Shown here one piece after another: positions 8,229 to 16,509 of a DNA stretch of 64,000 nucleotides; the stretch's first letter is position 1; each line of letters begins with the position of its first letter. Below the pieces are notes generated by a model, which saw only the letters and a program-made list of their open reading frames with translations, searched no databases and had not been told where the DNA came from. The position numbers and the translations under genes are program-made. The stretch comes from CAMAUF01 sp046152925 (GTDB taxonomy: Bacteria > Chloroflexota > Dehalococcoidia > Tepidiformales > Tepidiformaceae), in the NCBI GenBank assembly GCA_046152925.1, contig JBJXFX010000040.1, forward strand, positions 25,608 to 89,607. Direction: 5' to 3'.

Positions 8229-9420
8229 CCCCGCCAACCCGTAGCCGGCCGATGGCCCCCTCGTCGAAGCCGAGCTCCCGGAGGACGGCGTCGGTGTCGG
8301 CGCCGTGTTCGGGGCCCGGGGCGGTGGCGGGAGCATGGCCGCGGAGGGCGAACGGCATCCCGGGCGTCACCCAGCCGTTGTCGAGCGTGAGGACGTAGCC
8401 GTTCGCGCGCACCTGTTCGTCGGCGAGGAGGTCCTCGACCCGGTTGATCGGCCCCACCCAGAGGCCCTTTGCGCGCATCCGTTCCAGCCAGTACTCCCGC
8501 GGCTGAATCCGGAACATCGCGTCGAGCTCGTCGACGAGGGCACGGGCGTTGGCGCGACGGGTGTCCATCGTGGCGTACCGGGGGTCGGCGGCGAGGTCGG
8601 CGCGGCCGACCTGTTCGCAGAAGACGGGCCACATCGCTTGCACGGCCATCCCTAACGCCATCCAGCGCCCGTCGCCGCAGAGGTAGGTATTGAACATTGG
8701 GTTCGGTGGGTTCGTGCGGTCGCTGAATTCGAAGGGTTGGCCGAGGTTCGCGACGGCGCCGACGTTCAGCGTCTGCATCCACATGAGGGTCTGGACCTGT
8801 GAGGTACCGATGTATTGACCGGTGCCCGTGCGGTCGCGCTCGCGCAGGGCGGCGAGGATGCCGAAAGCCAGCATCGTGCCGGAGAGGACATCGCTCATCG
8901 CGCCGGGCGGGTAATAGGGCTGCTTGCCATCGGGCGAGCAGGTCATGAGCAGGCCCGAATACGCCATGCCGAGGGTGTCCTGGCAGGGGTCGTTCGCCCA
9001 GGGGCCGAGCTCGCCAAAGCCCGAGGCGCGCGCGTAGACGATCTTCGGGTTGAGGGCGCGGACCGCCTCCTCATGCGCTTCGAACTGAAGGAGCGGCTCC
9101 ATCATCAGGTTCGTCACGAAGACGTCGGCCGTCCGCACGAGCGCTTCGAACACGGGACGGGCGTCCGCGTGGCGGAGGTCGAGGGCGAGCGCGCGCTTAT
9201 TCCGGTTGCACACGGTCCAGAGCAGGTGCGGCGAATCGCCGCGGCGCATATCGACGCCGTAGACGCTTTGGAGGCTGCGCCCATGGTCGCCGACGCCGGC
9301 TTTTTCGACCTTGATGACATCGGCGCCGAGGTCGGCGAGGAGGGTCGAGGCAATCGGCCCCTGGATCCACATGGTGAGGTCGATGACTTTGACGCCAGAG
9401 AGAGGGCCGGTGCCGGGCAT
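8218..9420 (-). CDS. CaiB/BaiF family (class III) CoA-transferase
   Basis: A 400-residue class III CoA-transferase. The N-terminal segment GVKVIDLTMWIQGP and LGADVIKVEK are typical, as is the catalytic Asp: D177 in GAMSDVLSG. The later GQYIGTSQVQTLMW and NPMFNTYLCGDGRWMALG segments match the family. It moves CoA between a donor acyl-CoA and an acid acceptor (formyl-CoA, carnitine, bile acid or aromatic acid types); the substrate is not determinable. I chose ATG 9420, where the family alignment begins (PLSGVKVIDL), and not the upstream in-frame start. It stands alone between two convergent or unrelated genes. Confidence 0.9.
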   Translation of the reverse strand: MPGTGPLSGVKVIDLTMWIQGPIASTLLADLGADVIKVEKAGVGDHGRSLQSVYGVDMRRGDSPHLLWTVCNRNKRALALDLRHADARPVFEALVRTADVFVTNLMMEPLLQFEAHEEAVRALNPKIVYARASGFGELGPWANDPCQDTLGMAYSGLLMTCSPDGKQPYYPPGAMSDVLSGTMLAFGILAALRERDRTGTGQYIGTSQVQTLMWMQTLNVGAVANLGQPFEFSDRTNPPNPMFNTYLCGDGRWMALGMAVQAMWPVFCEQVGRADLAADPRYATMDTRRANARALVDELDAMFRIQPREYWLERMRAKGLWVGPINRVEDLLADEQVRANGYVLTLDNGWVTPGMPFALRGHAPATAPGPEHGADTDAVLRELGFDEGAIGRLRVGGAIW

Positions 9421-9487
9421 AGGAGAGGCTCCACGCGGGATTCGGGGGGGAGTATAGAGTGCGCCGGCTCTGGCTCGCGCGGCTGGC

Positions 9488-10057
9488 TTAGCCCCCTTCC
9501 GCGTACTCCGGGACATCCAGGCCTTTGGCGCGGAAGCCCTCTTTCACCCAGTGCCAGTGCATCCGGCCGTGGTCGGCGTTGACGCCGAGGACGCCGCCGA
9601 CCGTGCCATCGGCCCAGGGCGCGCCCGGCAATGTCTCGGCGAGCTGGGCGTCGCTCAGCTCGCTCATCAGCTGCAACGTCTCGCCCCGGGCCCGCTGCCC
9701 GATCGCCAACACGTCGGCCAGGCTCTTGTCGTGGTGCTGGCGGGCCCAGTCCTCGGTCATGGCGTGGACCATTTGCATGATCTCCTCGCGCGACCGTTCC
9801 CGTCCGCTGTCGTCAGCCCGGAGGTTGACGGGGTTAGCGTCGCCCGCGAGGTGCCTGCGCACCATCCGCACGAAGTTGAGCTCGATCAGCGAGAGGTGCG
9901 CCAGGTGGTCCTTGGCGTTCCACTCCGTCGCCGGGTCGTGTTCGCTCGGCGTCGCGGGACGGACGAGGTCGGCCTCGCTCAGCCGGCTGTACGTTTCGAC
10001 GAGCCAGGCGCGGTCACGGTTGAGCTTGATTTCGATCTCGGCGCGCGTCAGCGGCAC
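9488..10057 (-). CDS. DinB-like / ClbS-type four-helix protein
   Basis: A 189-residue protein of the DinB superfamily. The first helix is followed by an H-containing helix EWNAKDHLAHLSLIELNF and by a C-terminal helix NADHGRMHWHWV, which supply the three histidines that bind metal in this fold. Members are thiol-dependent S-transferases, maleylpyruvate isomerase-like enzymes or protective proteins such as ClbS; the specific role is unknown. It is divergent from the O-antigen-ligase-like gene, with about 100 bp between starts. Confidence 0.75.
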   Translation of the reverse strand: MPLTRAEIEIKLNRDRAWLVETYSRLSEADLVRPATPSEHDPATEWNAKDHLAHLSLIELNFVRMVRRHLAGDANPVNLRADDSGRERSREEIMQMVHAMTEDWARQHHDKSLADVLAIGQRARGETLQLMSELSDAQLAETLPGAPWADGTVGGVLGVNADHGRMHWHWVKEGFRAKGLDVPEYAEGG

Positions 10058-10157
10058 AGGTAACTCCTTCGACAGCGGAGATTCGGCCTTGGGCCACCGC
10101 CGGTAGCGCCTCGCATGATAGTGTGCGGGCGAAGCCCGCGTCCGGGGAGGGAGTGAG

Positions 10158-12050
10158 ATGAGCGCGCGTCAGCCCACACATGCGCCCAAAGGCGTCGTGG
10201 ACTACGACTTCTCGCAGTTCCGCAAGTGGGGTCTCTGGGGCTTGGCCGCGGTTGTGGTCGGCCTCCCCGTCTTCATGATCCCCGAGCTCATCAGCATCTT
10301 CGTCGTGCCGAAGCAGGCGCTGCTTTTCGTACTCGCGGGCGGGCTGCTCGTGGTGCTCGCATCCGACGGCGTGCGCCTGCCGCGTTCGCCCTGGTTCCTG
10401 GCGAGCCTCGCGGCGCTCGCCGTGTTCGAAGTGGTCGCCTACCTCCTCGCCGACGACCGGCGCGAGGCGATCCTCGGCGCCTATAACACGCAGATGGGCT
10501 TCCTCACACACGTCGCGTTCTTCGTCCTCTTCATCGCGGCGATGACGCTGATACGGAGCGAGAAGGACCTTACGGAGCTGCTCGCATGGGGCTGTCTCCC
10601 GGTCGCAGTCGTCTGCCTCTACGCGCTTTCACAGCGTGCGGGGGTCGACCCGGTCGATTTCGCCGCGAGCACCGTCGACCTTGTGCCATCGACCCTTGGC
10701 AACCGGAATGAGGTCGCGGCCTTCGGGATGTTGGGCATCGCGTTCATCCCTGGGCTGATGGCGGCGGCCAAGACGCTGAAGGTCGGGCCACGCTGGCAGC
10801 CGTACGTCCCGGCGGCCGCGTTCCTGGCCGGGATAGCCGTCATCGAGCAGATCCTCATCAATTCACTCAGCCGGGCGGCGGTTGCGGGCGGGCTGCTCGC
10901 CTTGATCTTGCTGGCTGCTCTCGCGGCGTACAGCGGAGTGCCCCGCGCGAAGCTCGGGCGGCTCGCACTGGCGACGGCGGCCGTGCTGCTCGTTGGCGGC
11001 CTGCTCGCATGGCCATCGACCTCGAAGCTCCTCGGCCGCGTCGGCGACACGGGTTCCGACTCCTCCGACGCGGCGCGCACAGACATCTGGGAGGGTTCGA
11101 TCGAGGTGATCGCGAGCGACCCGCTCTTCGGCATCGGCCAAGAGGGCATGGTGGCGGCCTTCGAACGCGAGCGGCCCGGCGACCTCGGGGCGGCGCGCTT
11201 CACGGAAGTGAAGGGCACCGGGCAGGAGCCGGCGGTCACGAGCCCGCACAACATCGTGCTGGAAGCGATAGTCGCCTTCGGCGCCGCCGGGACGGTGGCC
11301 CTCGCCTCGCTCTTCCTGGCCGCGTTCACGCTCGTTGCCAACCACGCCCGGAAGGAACGGTCGATGACGCTGGCGTTCGTCGCGGCCGGGATGGCGGGCT
11401 ATGGCACGGCGATCGCGCTCAACCCGGTGGCGTTGGCGAACTTCAGCGTCTTCGCCGTCCTGGCGGGCGCGACGATCGGCCTAACAATCCCGCGCCGCGA
11501 GCCAGCCGGCCTTCCGGTAGGCATCCGGTTCGGGGCGATGGGCGTGGCGGGTGCGGTTGGGGTCGCCGCGGTTGGGTTTGCGGTCATCGCGATTACGGCC
11601 GAGCGAAGTTTCGCCGTGGCCCAAGAAGGCGGGCTCAGCCTGGCGCACGTCGAGAAGGCACGGTCCGCGGCGGACCGGCTTCCGTTCGTCGAGAACTACC
11701 GCCGGCTCGTCCCGCGGATCGAAGGCGCGTACGCGGTCGGGACGAACGACGCGAAGCTCCTGGACGCCACGACCGCTCGCCAACGGGCGTTTCTCGCCGA
11801 CTTCCAGCCGCTGTCACACGACTGGCTCTGGCTCGCGACGCTCGAAATCCAGCGGCGCGACTTCGCGGCCGCCGAGGCGGCGATCGTGGAGGCGCTGAAG
11901 CTCGCTCCCCACGGGCCTGAGACGGCGGCGAAGGCCACATCGCTCCGTGCGGACATCGAGAAAGCGAAGCAGCAACCCGCGGCGACGCCAACTCCGGCTC
12001 GCGGGACGCCAGCGCCCCGTCCGGCCGCGACGCCGACGCCCGCCCGTTAG
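10158..12050 (+). CDS. O-antigen ligase-like polymerase (Wzy_C) membrane protein with C-terminal TPR region
   Basis: A 630-residue multi-pass membrane protein with about 10-12 predicted helices from residue 28 to about 480. Family signatures include LGNRNEVAAFGMLGIAF, the large extracytoplasmic loop region containing ARTDIWEGSIEVIASDPLFGIGQEGM, and SPHNIVLEAIVAFGAAG, where the H-N pair is the ligase/polymerase signature. It would join or polymerise cell-surface glycans, or ligate an oligosaccharide to an acceptor. After the last helix come about 100 residues with a TPR-like pair of helices (FAAAEAAIVEALKLAPHGPE) and a Pro/Thr/Ala tail built from repeated PTPARG-type units. RBS GGGAGG precedes ATG 10158. 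It overlaps the convergent small gene by 4 bp. Confidence 0.85.
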   Translation: MSARQPTHAPKGVVDYDFSQFRKWGLWGLAAVVVGLPVFMIPELISIFVVPKQALLFVLAGGLLVVLASDGVRLPRSPWFLASLAALAVFEVVAYLLADDRREAILGAYNTQMGFLTHVAFFVLFIAAMTLIRSEKDLTELLAWGCLPVAVVCLYALSQRAGVDPVDFAASTVDLVPSTLGNRNEVAAFGMLGIAFIPGLMAAAKTLKVGPRWQPYVPAAAFLAGIAVIEQILINSLSRAAVAGGLLALILLAALAAYSGVPRAKLGRLALATAAVLLVGGLLAWPSTSKLLGRVGDTGSDSSDAARTDIWEGSIEVIASDPLFGIGQEGMVAAFERERPGDLGAARFTEVKGTGQEPAVTSPHNIVLEAIVAFGAAGTVALASLFLAAFTLVANHARKERSMTLAFVAAGMAGYGTAIALNPVALANFSVFAVLAGATIGLTIPRREPAGLPVGIRFGAMGVAGAVGVAAVGFAVIAITAERSFAVAQEGGLSLAHVEKARSAADRLPFVENYRRLVPRIEGAYAVGTNDAKLLDATTARQRAFLADFQPLSHDWLWLATLEIQRRDFAAAEAAIVEALKLAPHGPETAAKATSLRADIEKAKQQPAATPTPARGTPAPRPAATPTPAR

Positions 12051-12388
12051 CCCCCGCCGCGAACGACGAACACGGTGCGGCCCTCGACCGGCGGAGCGGC
12101 CTCCAGGGCGAGGCCCGGGGCCGTGAGCGCGTCGCCTTCTTCGAGCACGAGCCAGACGCGCCCGTGGGAGACGCCGACCATCCACGCGATCTTCTGGGCA
12201 GCAGCCGCCATGAGATCTTCTGGGGCGAGCCACCAGACGATCTCCTGGGCGGGCTCGGCGGTCATGATGCTGGAGGCGGAGCTTGGCCGCGGGCGCATCC
12301 GCGCGGCTTCGGCCATGACGTCGTCCGGCGGGGCGACGAGCAGGAGCGAAGCGGACTGGGCGAGACCGAGGGCCGCGAGGTCGGACAT
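12047..12388 (-). CDS. Small hypothetical protein (possible DUF3052-like)
   Basis: A 113-residue acidic protein. The sequence alternates short hydrophobic strands (ASLLLVAPP, QEIVWWLAP, GRVWLVLEEG, RTVFVVRG) with helices, a small alpha/beta layout that recalls DUF3052-type proteins, but I cannot confirm this. The start ATG at 12388 follows the family-like opening MSDLAALGL; a longer open frame continues upstream antisense to the flavin reductase and is rejected. Its stop overlaps the stop of the O-antigen-ligase-like gene. It is divergent from the flavin reductase. Confidence 0.55.
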   Translation of the reverse strand: MSDLAALGLAQSASLLLVAPPDDVMAEAARMRPRPSSASSIMTAEPAQEIVWWLAPEDLMAAAAQKIAWMVGVSHGRVWLVLEEGDALTAPGLALEAAPPVEGRTVFVVRGGG

Positions 12389-12472
12389 GAATTCCAGGCT
12401 AGGGCGCGCCGCTGCTTCGGGCACTCGGTATAGTGCGAGTCCATCAAACTGGTTACCAGGGGGACTCCACCG

Positions 12473-12958
12473 ATGAACGAACAGGCCGAGGCCGCGAAGA
12501 AGAGCACGCTGCTGATGATCCCCTACGGGCTCTACGTGCTCGGCGTGAACAACGGCGGCGACATCCACTGCGGCACTGTGAACTGGGTGACGCAGACCTC
12601 GTTCAAGCCACCGTTGGTCGCGGTTGGCGTAAAGAAGGACAGTGGGCTCTATCCGGCGCTCAAGGGCGCGGGCAAGTGCGCCATCTCCTTTCTGGAAAGC
12701 GGCCAAAAGGGCGCCGCGTTCGCCTTCTTCAAGCCCACCACGGTCGACGGCAACCTCGTCAACGGCCAGGAGTACGAGACCTCGCCGAACGGTTCGCCGG
12801 TGATCACCTCTGCGCCGGCCTGGGTCGAGGCCGAGTTCCGGGGCGAAGTCGACCTCGGCGACCACAGCTGCGTGGTCGTCGAAGTCGTGAACGCGGTCTC
12901 CAAGCGGGACGCCAAGGTGCTCACGCTCGAGGAGTGCGGCGTCAAGTACGGCGGCTAG
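12473..12958 (+). CDS. Flavin reductase family protein (FMN-binding split barrel)
   Basis: A 161-residue flavin reductase-like protein. It starts with the characteristic strand IPYGLYVLGVNNGGDIHCGTVN, followed by WVTQTSFKPPLVAVGVKK, which binds FMN in this family; KCAISFLESGQ is the next conserved strand. Members include flavoredoxin, rubredoxin-linked flavin reductases and the reductase components of two-component monooxygenases. No rubredoxin domain is fused and no partner oxygenase adjoins it. It lies between small genes and may be monocistronic. Confidence 0.85.
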   Translation: MNEQAEAAKKSTLLMIPYGLYVLGVNNGGDIHCGTVNWVTQTSFKPPLVAVGVKKDSGLYPALKGAGKCAISFLESGQKGAAFAFFKPTTVDGNLVNGQEYETSPNGSPVITSAPAWVEAEFRGEVDLGDHSCVVVEVVNAVSKRDAKVLTLEECGVKYGG

Positions 12959-12961
12959 GCG

Positions 12962-13375
12962 TTAGGCACGCTTGAGCACGACGACCGGGATGACGCGCGT
13001 CGTCTTCTGTTGGTACTCATCGAAGTTGGGCATGAGCGCGGCCTGCGCCTTGTACAGCCGCTCGCGCTCGGCGCCATCTTTGAGCACCTCGGCCTTCGCC
13101 TGGAACTTCTCCGCGCCGACTTCGACCGTGACGCTGGCGTCGGCCTCGATGTTGAGAAACCAGGCCGGGTGTTTCGGCGCACCGGCGAACGAGGCGATAA
13201 TCACGAAGCTATCGCCGTCGCGGGTGTGGACGAGGGGAGTGACCCGTTGCGCGCCGCTCTTCGCGCCCGTGGTTGTGAGCAGCAGCATCGGCGCTCCGGC
13301 GAAGTTGCCGCCAACCTTCCCGCCGTTGGCGCGGAATTCGTCGATGACCTGCTGGTTGAACTCGTGCATGTCCAT
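12962..13375 (-). CDS. Deazaflavin-dependent nitroreductase-like protein (DDN/F420 family)
   Basis: A 137-residue member of the nitroreductase family, deazaflavin-dependent (DDN-type). Visible landmarks are GGNFAGAPMLLLTTTGAKSGAQRVTPL, the segment that binds F420 phosphate and lactyl groups in this family, then FVIIASFAGAPKHPAWFLNIEADASVTVEVG. The family reduces quinones and nitro compounds with F420H2. Together with the LLM oxidoreductase at 5.7-6.8 kb it suggests the host makes F420. It converges on the flavin reductase with a 3-bp gap. Confidence 0.9.
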   Translation of the reverse strand: MDMHEFNQQVIDEFRANGGKVGGNFAGAPMLLLTTTGAKSGAQRVTPLVHTRDGDSFVIIASFAGAPKHPAWFLNIEADASVTVEVGAEKFQAKAEVLKDGAERERLYKAQAALMPNFDEYQQKTTRVIPVVVLKRA

Positions 13376-13466
13376 AATGTTGCTCCGGATGGTGTTGTCC
13401 GGACGCTAGCGCGCGGGGGCTTGGGGGGCAACGGCTGGGTCAAGACGAGCGTGGTAGAGTGGTCCC

Positions 13467-14027
13467 ATGGTCATGCAAGCTCCGGCCCGGCCTGCGACCC
13501 CGGACCTCTACGGCGACCCCAGCCGCCCGTTCACGGCGGAGGACTGGTGGGCGATGCCAGAGACGGCGGAGCGCTACGAACTCCTCCATGGAGTGCTTGT
13601 CCTCATGCCTTCGCCTTCTCGCAAACATCAGGACGCGACGCTCGACCTCGCAGTTGCCCTGCGAAGGTTCGCCGATTCCGACGGCGGCTGGGCGGGAGTC
13701 TCGCCCCTCGGTGTGACCCTGAGCGACGACGTGGTGTTCGAGCCCGACGCGATGTATGTGAGCGAGGCTCGCAGCCACATCCTTTCCGAACGTGGGGTTG
13801 ATGGTGCGCCAGACCTCGTCGTCGAAGTCGCTCCGCCTTCGACCCGCCGGTACGACCGGCGCGACAAGCTCCCGGCGTACTTCGAGGCCGGTGTGCGCGA
13901 GGTGTGGATCGTCGACCCCGAGGCGCGGACGCTGACTGTCGTGACGGTGGCGGGCGAGACGACGGTGCCGTTCGGCGACGAGATCCCGAGCACTGTCGTC
14001 GCGATTGGCGCTGGGGGACTGCGTTAG
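13467..14027 (+). CDS. Uma2 family endonuclease-like protein (DUF820)
   Basis: A 186-residue Uma2 protein with the most canonical core of the four in this window: E38-x2-HG strand start YELLHGVL, D94 in FEPDAMYV, D116 and E120 in APDLVVEVAPPSTRRYD, K134 in RRDKLPAYFEAGVREVWIVDP. All of the residues expected for a PD-(D/E)XK-like active site are in place. Start could be ATG 13467 or the ATG two codons later. Function remains inferred. It is flanked by unrelated genes on the opposite strand. Confidence 0.87.
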   Translation: MVMQAPARPATPDLYGDPSRPFTAEDWWAMPETAERYELLHGVLVLMPSPSRKHQDATLDLAVALRRFADSDGGWAGVSPLGVTLSDDVVFEPDAMYVSEARSHILSERGVDGAPDLVVEVAPPSTRRYDRRDKLPAYFEAGVREVWIVDPEARTLTVVTVAGETTVPFGDEIPSTVVAIGAGGLR

Positions 14028-14064
14028 TTCATCGCGGGGTGCCCTCCACGGCCCACATGCTCGA

Positions 14065-15315
14065 CTAATCGACCTTCGTACGCGCGGCGACCAGGTCCGC
14101 AAACGGCACCGATGACGGCGCGACGGCGCCGCCGCTGCGGAGCCAGTACGCCTCTGGCCGCCGCACGTAGGGCGGCTCGTCCCCTTCGCGCAGGTCGCGG
14201 GCGAGCTTCAGCATCAGCTTGCGCCACTCGATGATCGCGATGTCGGTCGTCCCGAGGTGCTCCTTCGTGCGGTCGACGATTGCACCCTGGCTGTCCTGGA
14301 TGTAGGCGTCCTGTTCGGAAATGCCCCTGACTCCCGTGAAGCTGGTCGTGCGCTGCGCCTGACGGTCAATCAGGTAGTCGTTGTCGCGGTTGCGGAGCGG
14401 GCGCCAATTGGCGTCGACTTCGGAGTGGATGCCAAAGCCGCCGCCCATGAGGGCGCGTTCCGTGTCGGTGATCGGGCGCCACGGGTTCCAGGTGTAGCAG
14501 TAGATCCAGCAGTGGTGGTCGTCGATCGGCACCCACGTTTGGCCGTTCATGTTGTCTTGTGCCATCGAACCGGGCGCGAGGCTGTGATTCGGGACGAGGA
14601 ACTGGGTGATCCGCCAGTAGAGGTCGTCGCTTTCGGTCGTCCGGGCGCCGCCGATGACGAAGCCGGCATCATGTGGGATGACCGTGAAGCGCGGCGACCC
14701 GTCGTTCTTCATCCAACGCACGATTTGGGGCGAGGAATCGTCGACCTCTTTCGGCATGTGGAGGAAGGAGAAATGTGCGGTGTCGATGGCGCCTTCGACC
14801 GCCTGCGCCCAGTTGCACTCCTGCAGCTTCTTCGAGACGCAGAGGTGCTCCGGCGGCACGTGCCCGAATTCGAGTTTGGGCAGCTCGGGGAGCTGGTCCG
14901 GCGGGCCAAAGTAGCCCCAGATCAGGCCGCCGTACTCTTGCGCGGGGTACGCACCGATGCGGACTTTGTCCTTGAAGTTGGACTCGGCGGGCTCGCTCGG
15001 GAGGTCGAGGCAGGTGCCGTCGATGTCGAACTTCCAGCCGTGATACACGCAGCGGAGGCCGGCCTCTTCGTTGCGGCCCCAGAAGAGCTCGGCAAGGCGG
15101 TGGGGGCAGCGCGCATCGAGCAGGCCGACGCGCCCGAAGGTGTCGCGGAAGGCGACGTACTCTTCGCCGCAGACGTGGACGCGGACGGGGTCGCAGTCGG
15201 GCGCGGGGAGCTCCTGGGCGAGGAGGACGGGGAGCCAGAAGCGGCGGAGCAGGTCGCCCATTTGGGTGCCGGCGTTGGTGCGCGTGAGGGTTTCGTTGTC
15301 GTGGGAGCTGAGCAT
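14065..15315 (-). CDS. Rieske 2Fe-2S aromatic ring-hydroxylating oxygenase, alpha subunit
   Basis: A 416-residue Rieske non-heme iron oxygenase of the phthalate-dioxygenase-like group. Rieske ligands are C70 and H72 (RCPHR) and C89 and H92 (CVYHGW). The mononuclear iron site lies in EGAIDTAHFSFLH, with D178, H181 and H186. It would hydroxylate or O-demethylate an aromatic or steroid-like substrate with electrons from a reductase that is not encoded nearby. I start at ATG 15315 (MLSSHDNETLTRTNAGTQ), which is the family start, rather than an extended open frame that would run into the divergent regulator. It is divergent from the ArsR-SRPBCC gene, so the regulator may control it. Confidence 0.92.
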   Translation of the reverse strand: MLSSHDNETLTRTNAGTQMGDLLRRFWLPVLLAQELPAPDCDPVRVHVCGEEYVAFRDTFGRVGLLDARCPHRLAELFWGRNEEAGLRCVYHGWKFDIDGTCLDLPSEPAESNFKDKVRIGAYPAQEYGGLIWGYFGPPDQLPELPKLEFGHVPPEHLCVSKKLQECNWAQAVEGAIDTAHFSFLHMPKEVDDSSPQIVRWMKNDGSPRFTVIPHDAGFVIGGARTTESDDLYWRITQFLVPNHSLAPGSMAQDNMNGQTWVPIDDHHCWIYCYTWNPWRPITDTERALMGGGFGIHSEVDANWRPLRNRDNDYLIDRQAQRTTSFTGVRGISEQDAYIQDSQGAIVDRTKEHLGTTDIAIIEWRKLMLKLARDLREGDEPPYVRRPEAYWLRSGGAVAPSSVPFADLVAARTKVD

Positions 15316-15391
15316 GGGTGTGGCTCCGGGGCGAGGGTGATGGGGCGAAGCTTGGGGTCGCGGGCGCGGCAGTTCAAGTGCCCCGTCCGTC

Positions 15392-15421
15392 TTGACAGGT
15401 GACCAATAACTCACCTATTCT
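15392..15421 (+). promoter_or_regulatory. Sigma70-like promoter of the ArsR-SRPBCC gene
   Basis: A perfect -35 hexamer TTGACA (15392-15397) is followed after 18 bp by TATTCT (15416-15421), a four-of-six -10 match. A transcript would start near 15428-15429, which is at or beside the in-frame GTG at 15429, so the mRNA may be leaderless. The inverted repeat listed separately fills the spacer. Confidence 0.6.
15397..15416. promoter_or_regulatory. Inverted repeat, putative ArsR-type operator
   Basis: AGGTGA (15397-15402) and its exact complement TCACCT (15411-15416) are separated by 8 bp and lie between the -35 and -10 elements. The position is that of a repressor site, and the gene begins with an ArsR-like winged helix, so autoregulation and control of the divergent Rieske oxygenase are plausible. 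This is inference from position and symmetry. Confidence 0.55.
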
Positions 15422-15428
15422 CCGACAC

Positions 15429-16187
15429 GTGGAAGCCGCGTTTCGCGCATTGGCCGACCCGAGCAGGCGCCTGCTCCTCGACCAGCTGCGCGAGCGCGAC
15501 GGACAGACGCTCGGCGAGCTCTGCGCCGCGCTCCCGGAGATGACGCGCTTCGGCGTCATGAAACACCTCGATGTGCTCGAGGCGGCTGGACTGATCACGA
15601 CCGTGAAGGTCGGCCGCGAAAAGCACCACTACCTCAACCCCGTGCCGATCCAGCTGATCGCTGACCGCTGGATCAGCCAGTTCGCGCGCCCGCGGGCCGA
15701 AGCGCTCGCGGGCCTCAAGCACACCCTGGAGGGACCTGCGATGTCCAAGCCCGTCTACGTCTACTCCGTCTTCATCCGCGCCACGCCCGAACAGGTGTGG
15801 CAGGGCATCACCGACCCAGCGTTTACGCACCGCTACTTTCACGAGACGCGCATTACGTCCACCTGGGAGCCCGGCAGCGAAGTCCACATGTGGATGGACG
15901 ACGGGCGCGACGCAATGGCCGGCACGATCCTCGAATGCGACCCGCCGCGCCGCCTCTCCCACACCTGGCGGTTCATGTACGACCCGGAGCTCGCCAAGGA
16001 AACGCCGTCGCGCGTGACCTACGAGATCCAACAACTCGGCCCAACCTGCCGGCTGACCGTCACGCACGACCAATTCGAAGAAGAAAACCAGACATGGGCG
16101 CACATCTCCGGAGGGTGGGCTGCGCTTTTGAACAGCCTGAAGTCGTTGATCGAGACAGGCGAACCGCTCGCATTCCCGGATGCGTAA
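15429..16187 (+). CDS. ArsR-type winged-helix regulator fused to an SRPBCC (AHSA1-like) domain
   Basis: A 252-residue two-domain protein if GTG 15429 is used. Residues about 1-90 are an ArsR-family winged helix (VEAAFRALADPSRRLLLDQL, recognition region MTRFGVMKHLDVLEAAGLI, wing VKVGREKHHYLNP). Residues from about 105 to the end are an SRPBCC/AHSA1-like ligand-binding domain (KPVYVYSVFIRATPEQVWQGITDPAF, then GGWAALLNSLKSLIETGE). In many bacteria these are two adjacent genes; here they are joined in frame. An in-frame ATG at 15741 preceded by GGAGGG (15728-15733, 7 bp spacing) could still produce the SRPBCC domain alone. An alternative GTG at 15399 would add 10 residues but lies inside the promoter. 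Divergent from the Rieske oxygenase. Confidence 0.85.
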   Translation: MEAAFRALADPSRRLLLDQLRERDGQTLGELCAALPEMTRFGVMKHLDVLEAAGLITTVKVGREKHHYLNPVPIQLIADRWISQFARPRAEALAGLKHTLEGPAMSKPVYVYSVFIRATPEQVWQGITDPAFTHRYFHETRITSTWEPGSEVHMWMDDGRDAMAGTILECDPPRRLSHTWRFMYDPELAKETPSRVTYEIQQLGPTCRLTVTHDQFEEENQTWAHISGGWAALLNSLKSLIETGEPLAFPDA

Positions 16188-16232
16188 TCACTACGACCGT
16201 GATTCGAGTAGGATCGCCTCGCTCTCGCGGTC

Positions 16233-16493
16233 CTACTGGAGTTGCTCGTCCGGTTCTTGCCACCAACCAGCGAGCCGAGAAAACCTGGGGAGTTCCTCCC
16301 CAAAACCGGAGTGGAGTAGGAGGTTGATGATCACGAACCGGTCGAAATCCTCGACGTTTTGAACGACGGTTGCGAGCCCAGGTCGCTGGGGGTGGGTCAC
16401 CAAGAAAAACCCATCCTCATCCTCAGCTCCGACATGGAAACCGAGTTGCCTCAAGGCTCCTACTGCCGCATCAATGTCGGGGTTACGCCACAA
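16233..16493 (-). CDS. Small protein, possible HicA-like toxin
   Basis: An 86-residue protein with a helix, a three-strand sheet and a helix in the order of the HicA dsRBD-like fold: DAAVGALRQLGFHVGAEDEDGFFLVTHP, then TVVQNVEDFDRFVIINLLLHSGF. The catalytic His of HicA would be expected near the HP of THPQRPG, but the usual G-S-H-H motif is not there, so toxicity is doubtful. The start is a TTG at 16493, with no clear RBS. It follows the HicB-like gene by 16 bp on the minus strand. Family assignment is tentative. Confidence 0.45.
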   Translation of the reverse strand: MWRNPDIDAAVGALRQLGFHVGAEDEDGFFLVTHPQRPGLATVVQNVEDFDRFVIINLLLHSGFGEELPRFSRLAGWWQEPDEQLQ

Positions 16494-16509
16494 GCAGTGC
16501 CGCCCAACC

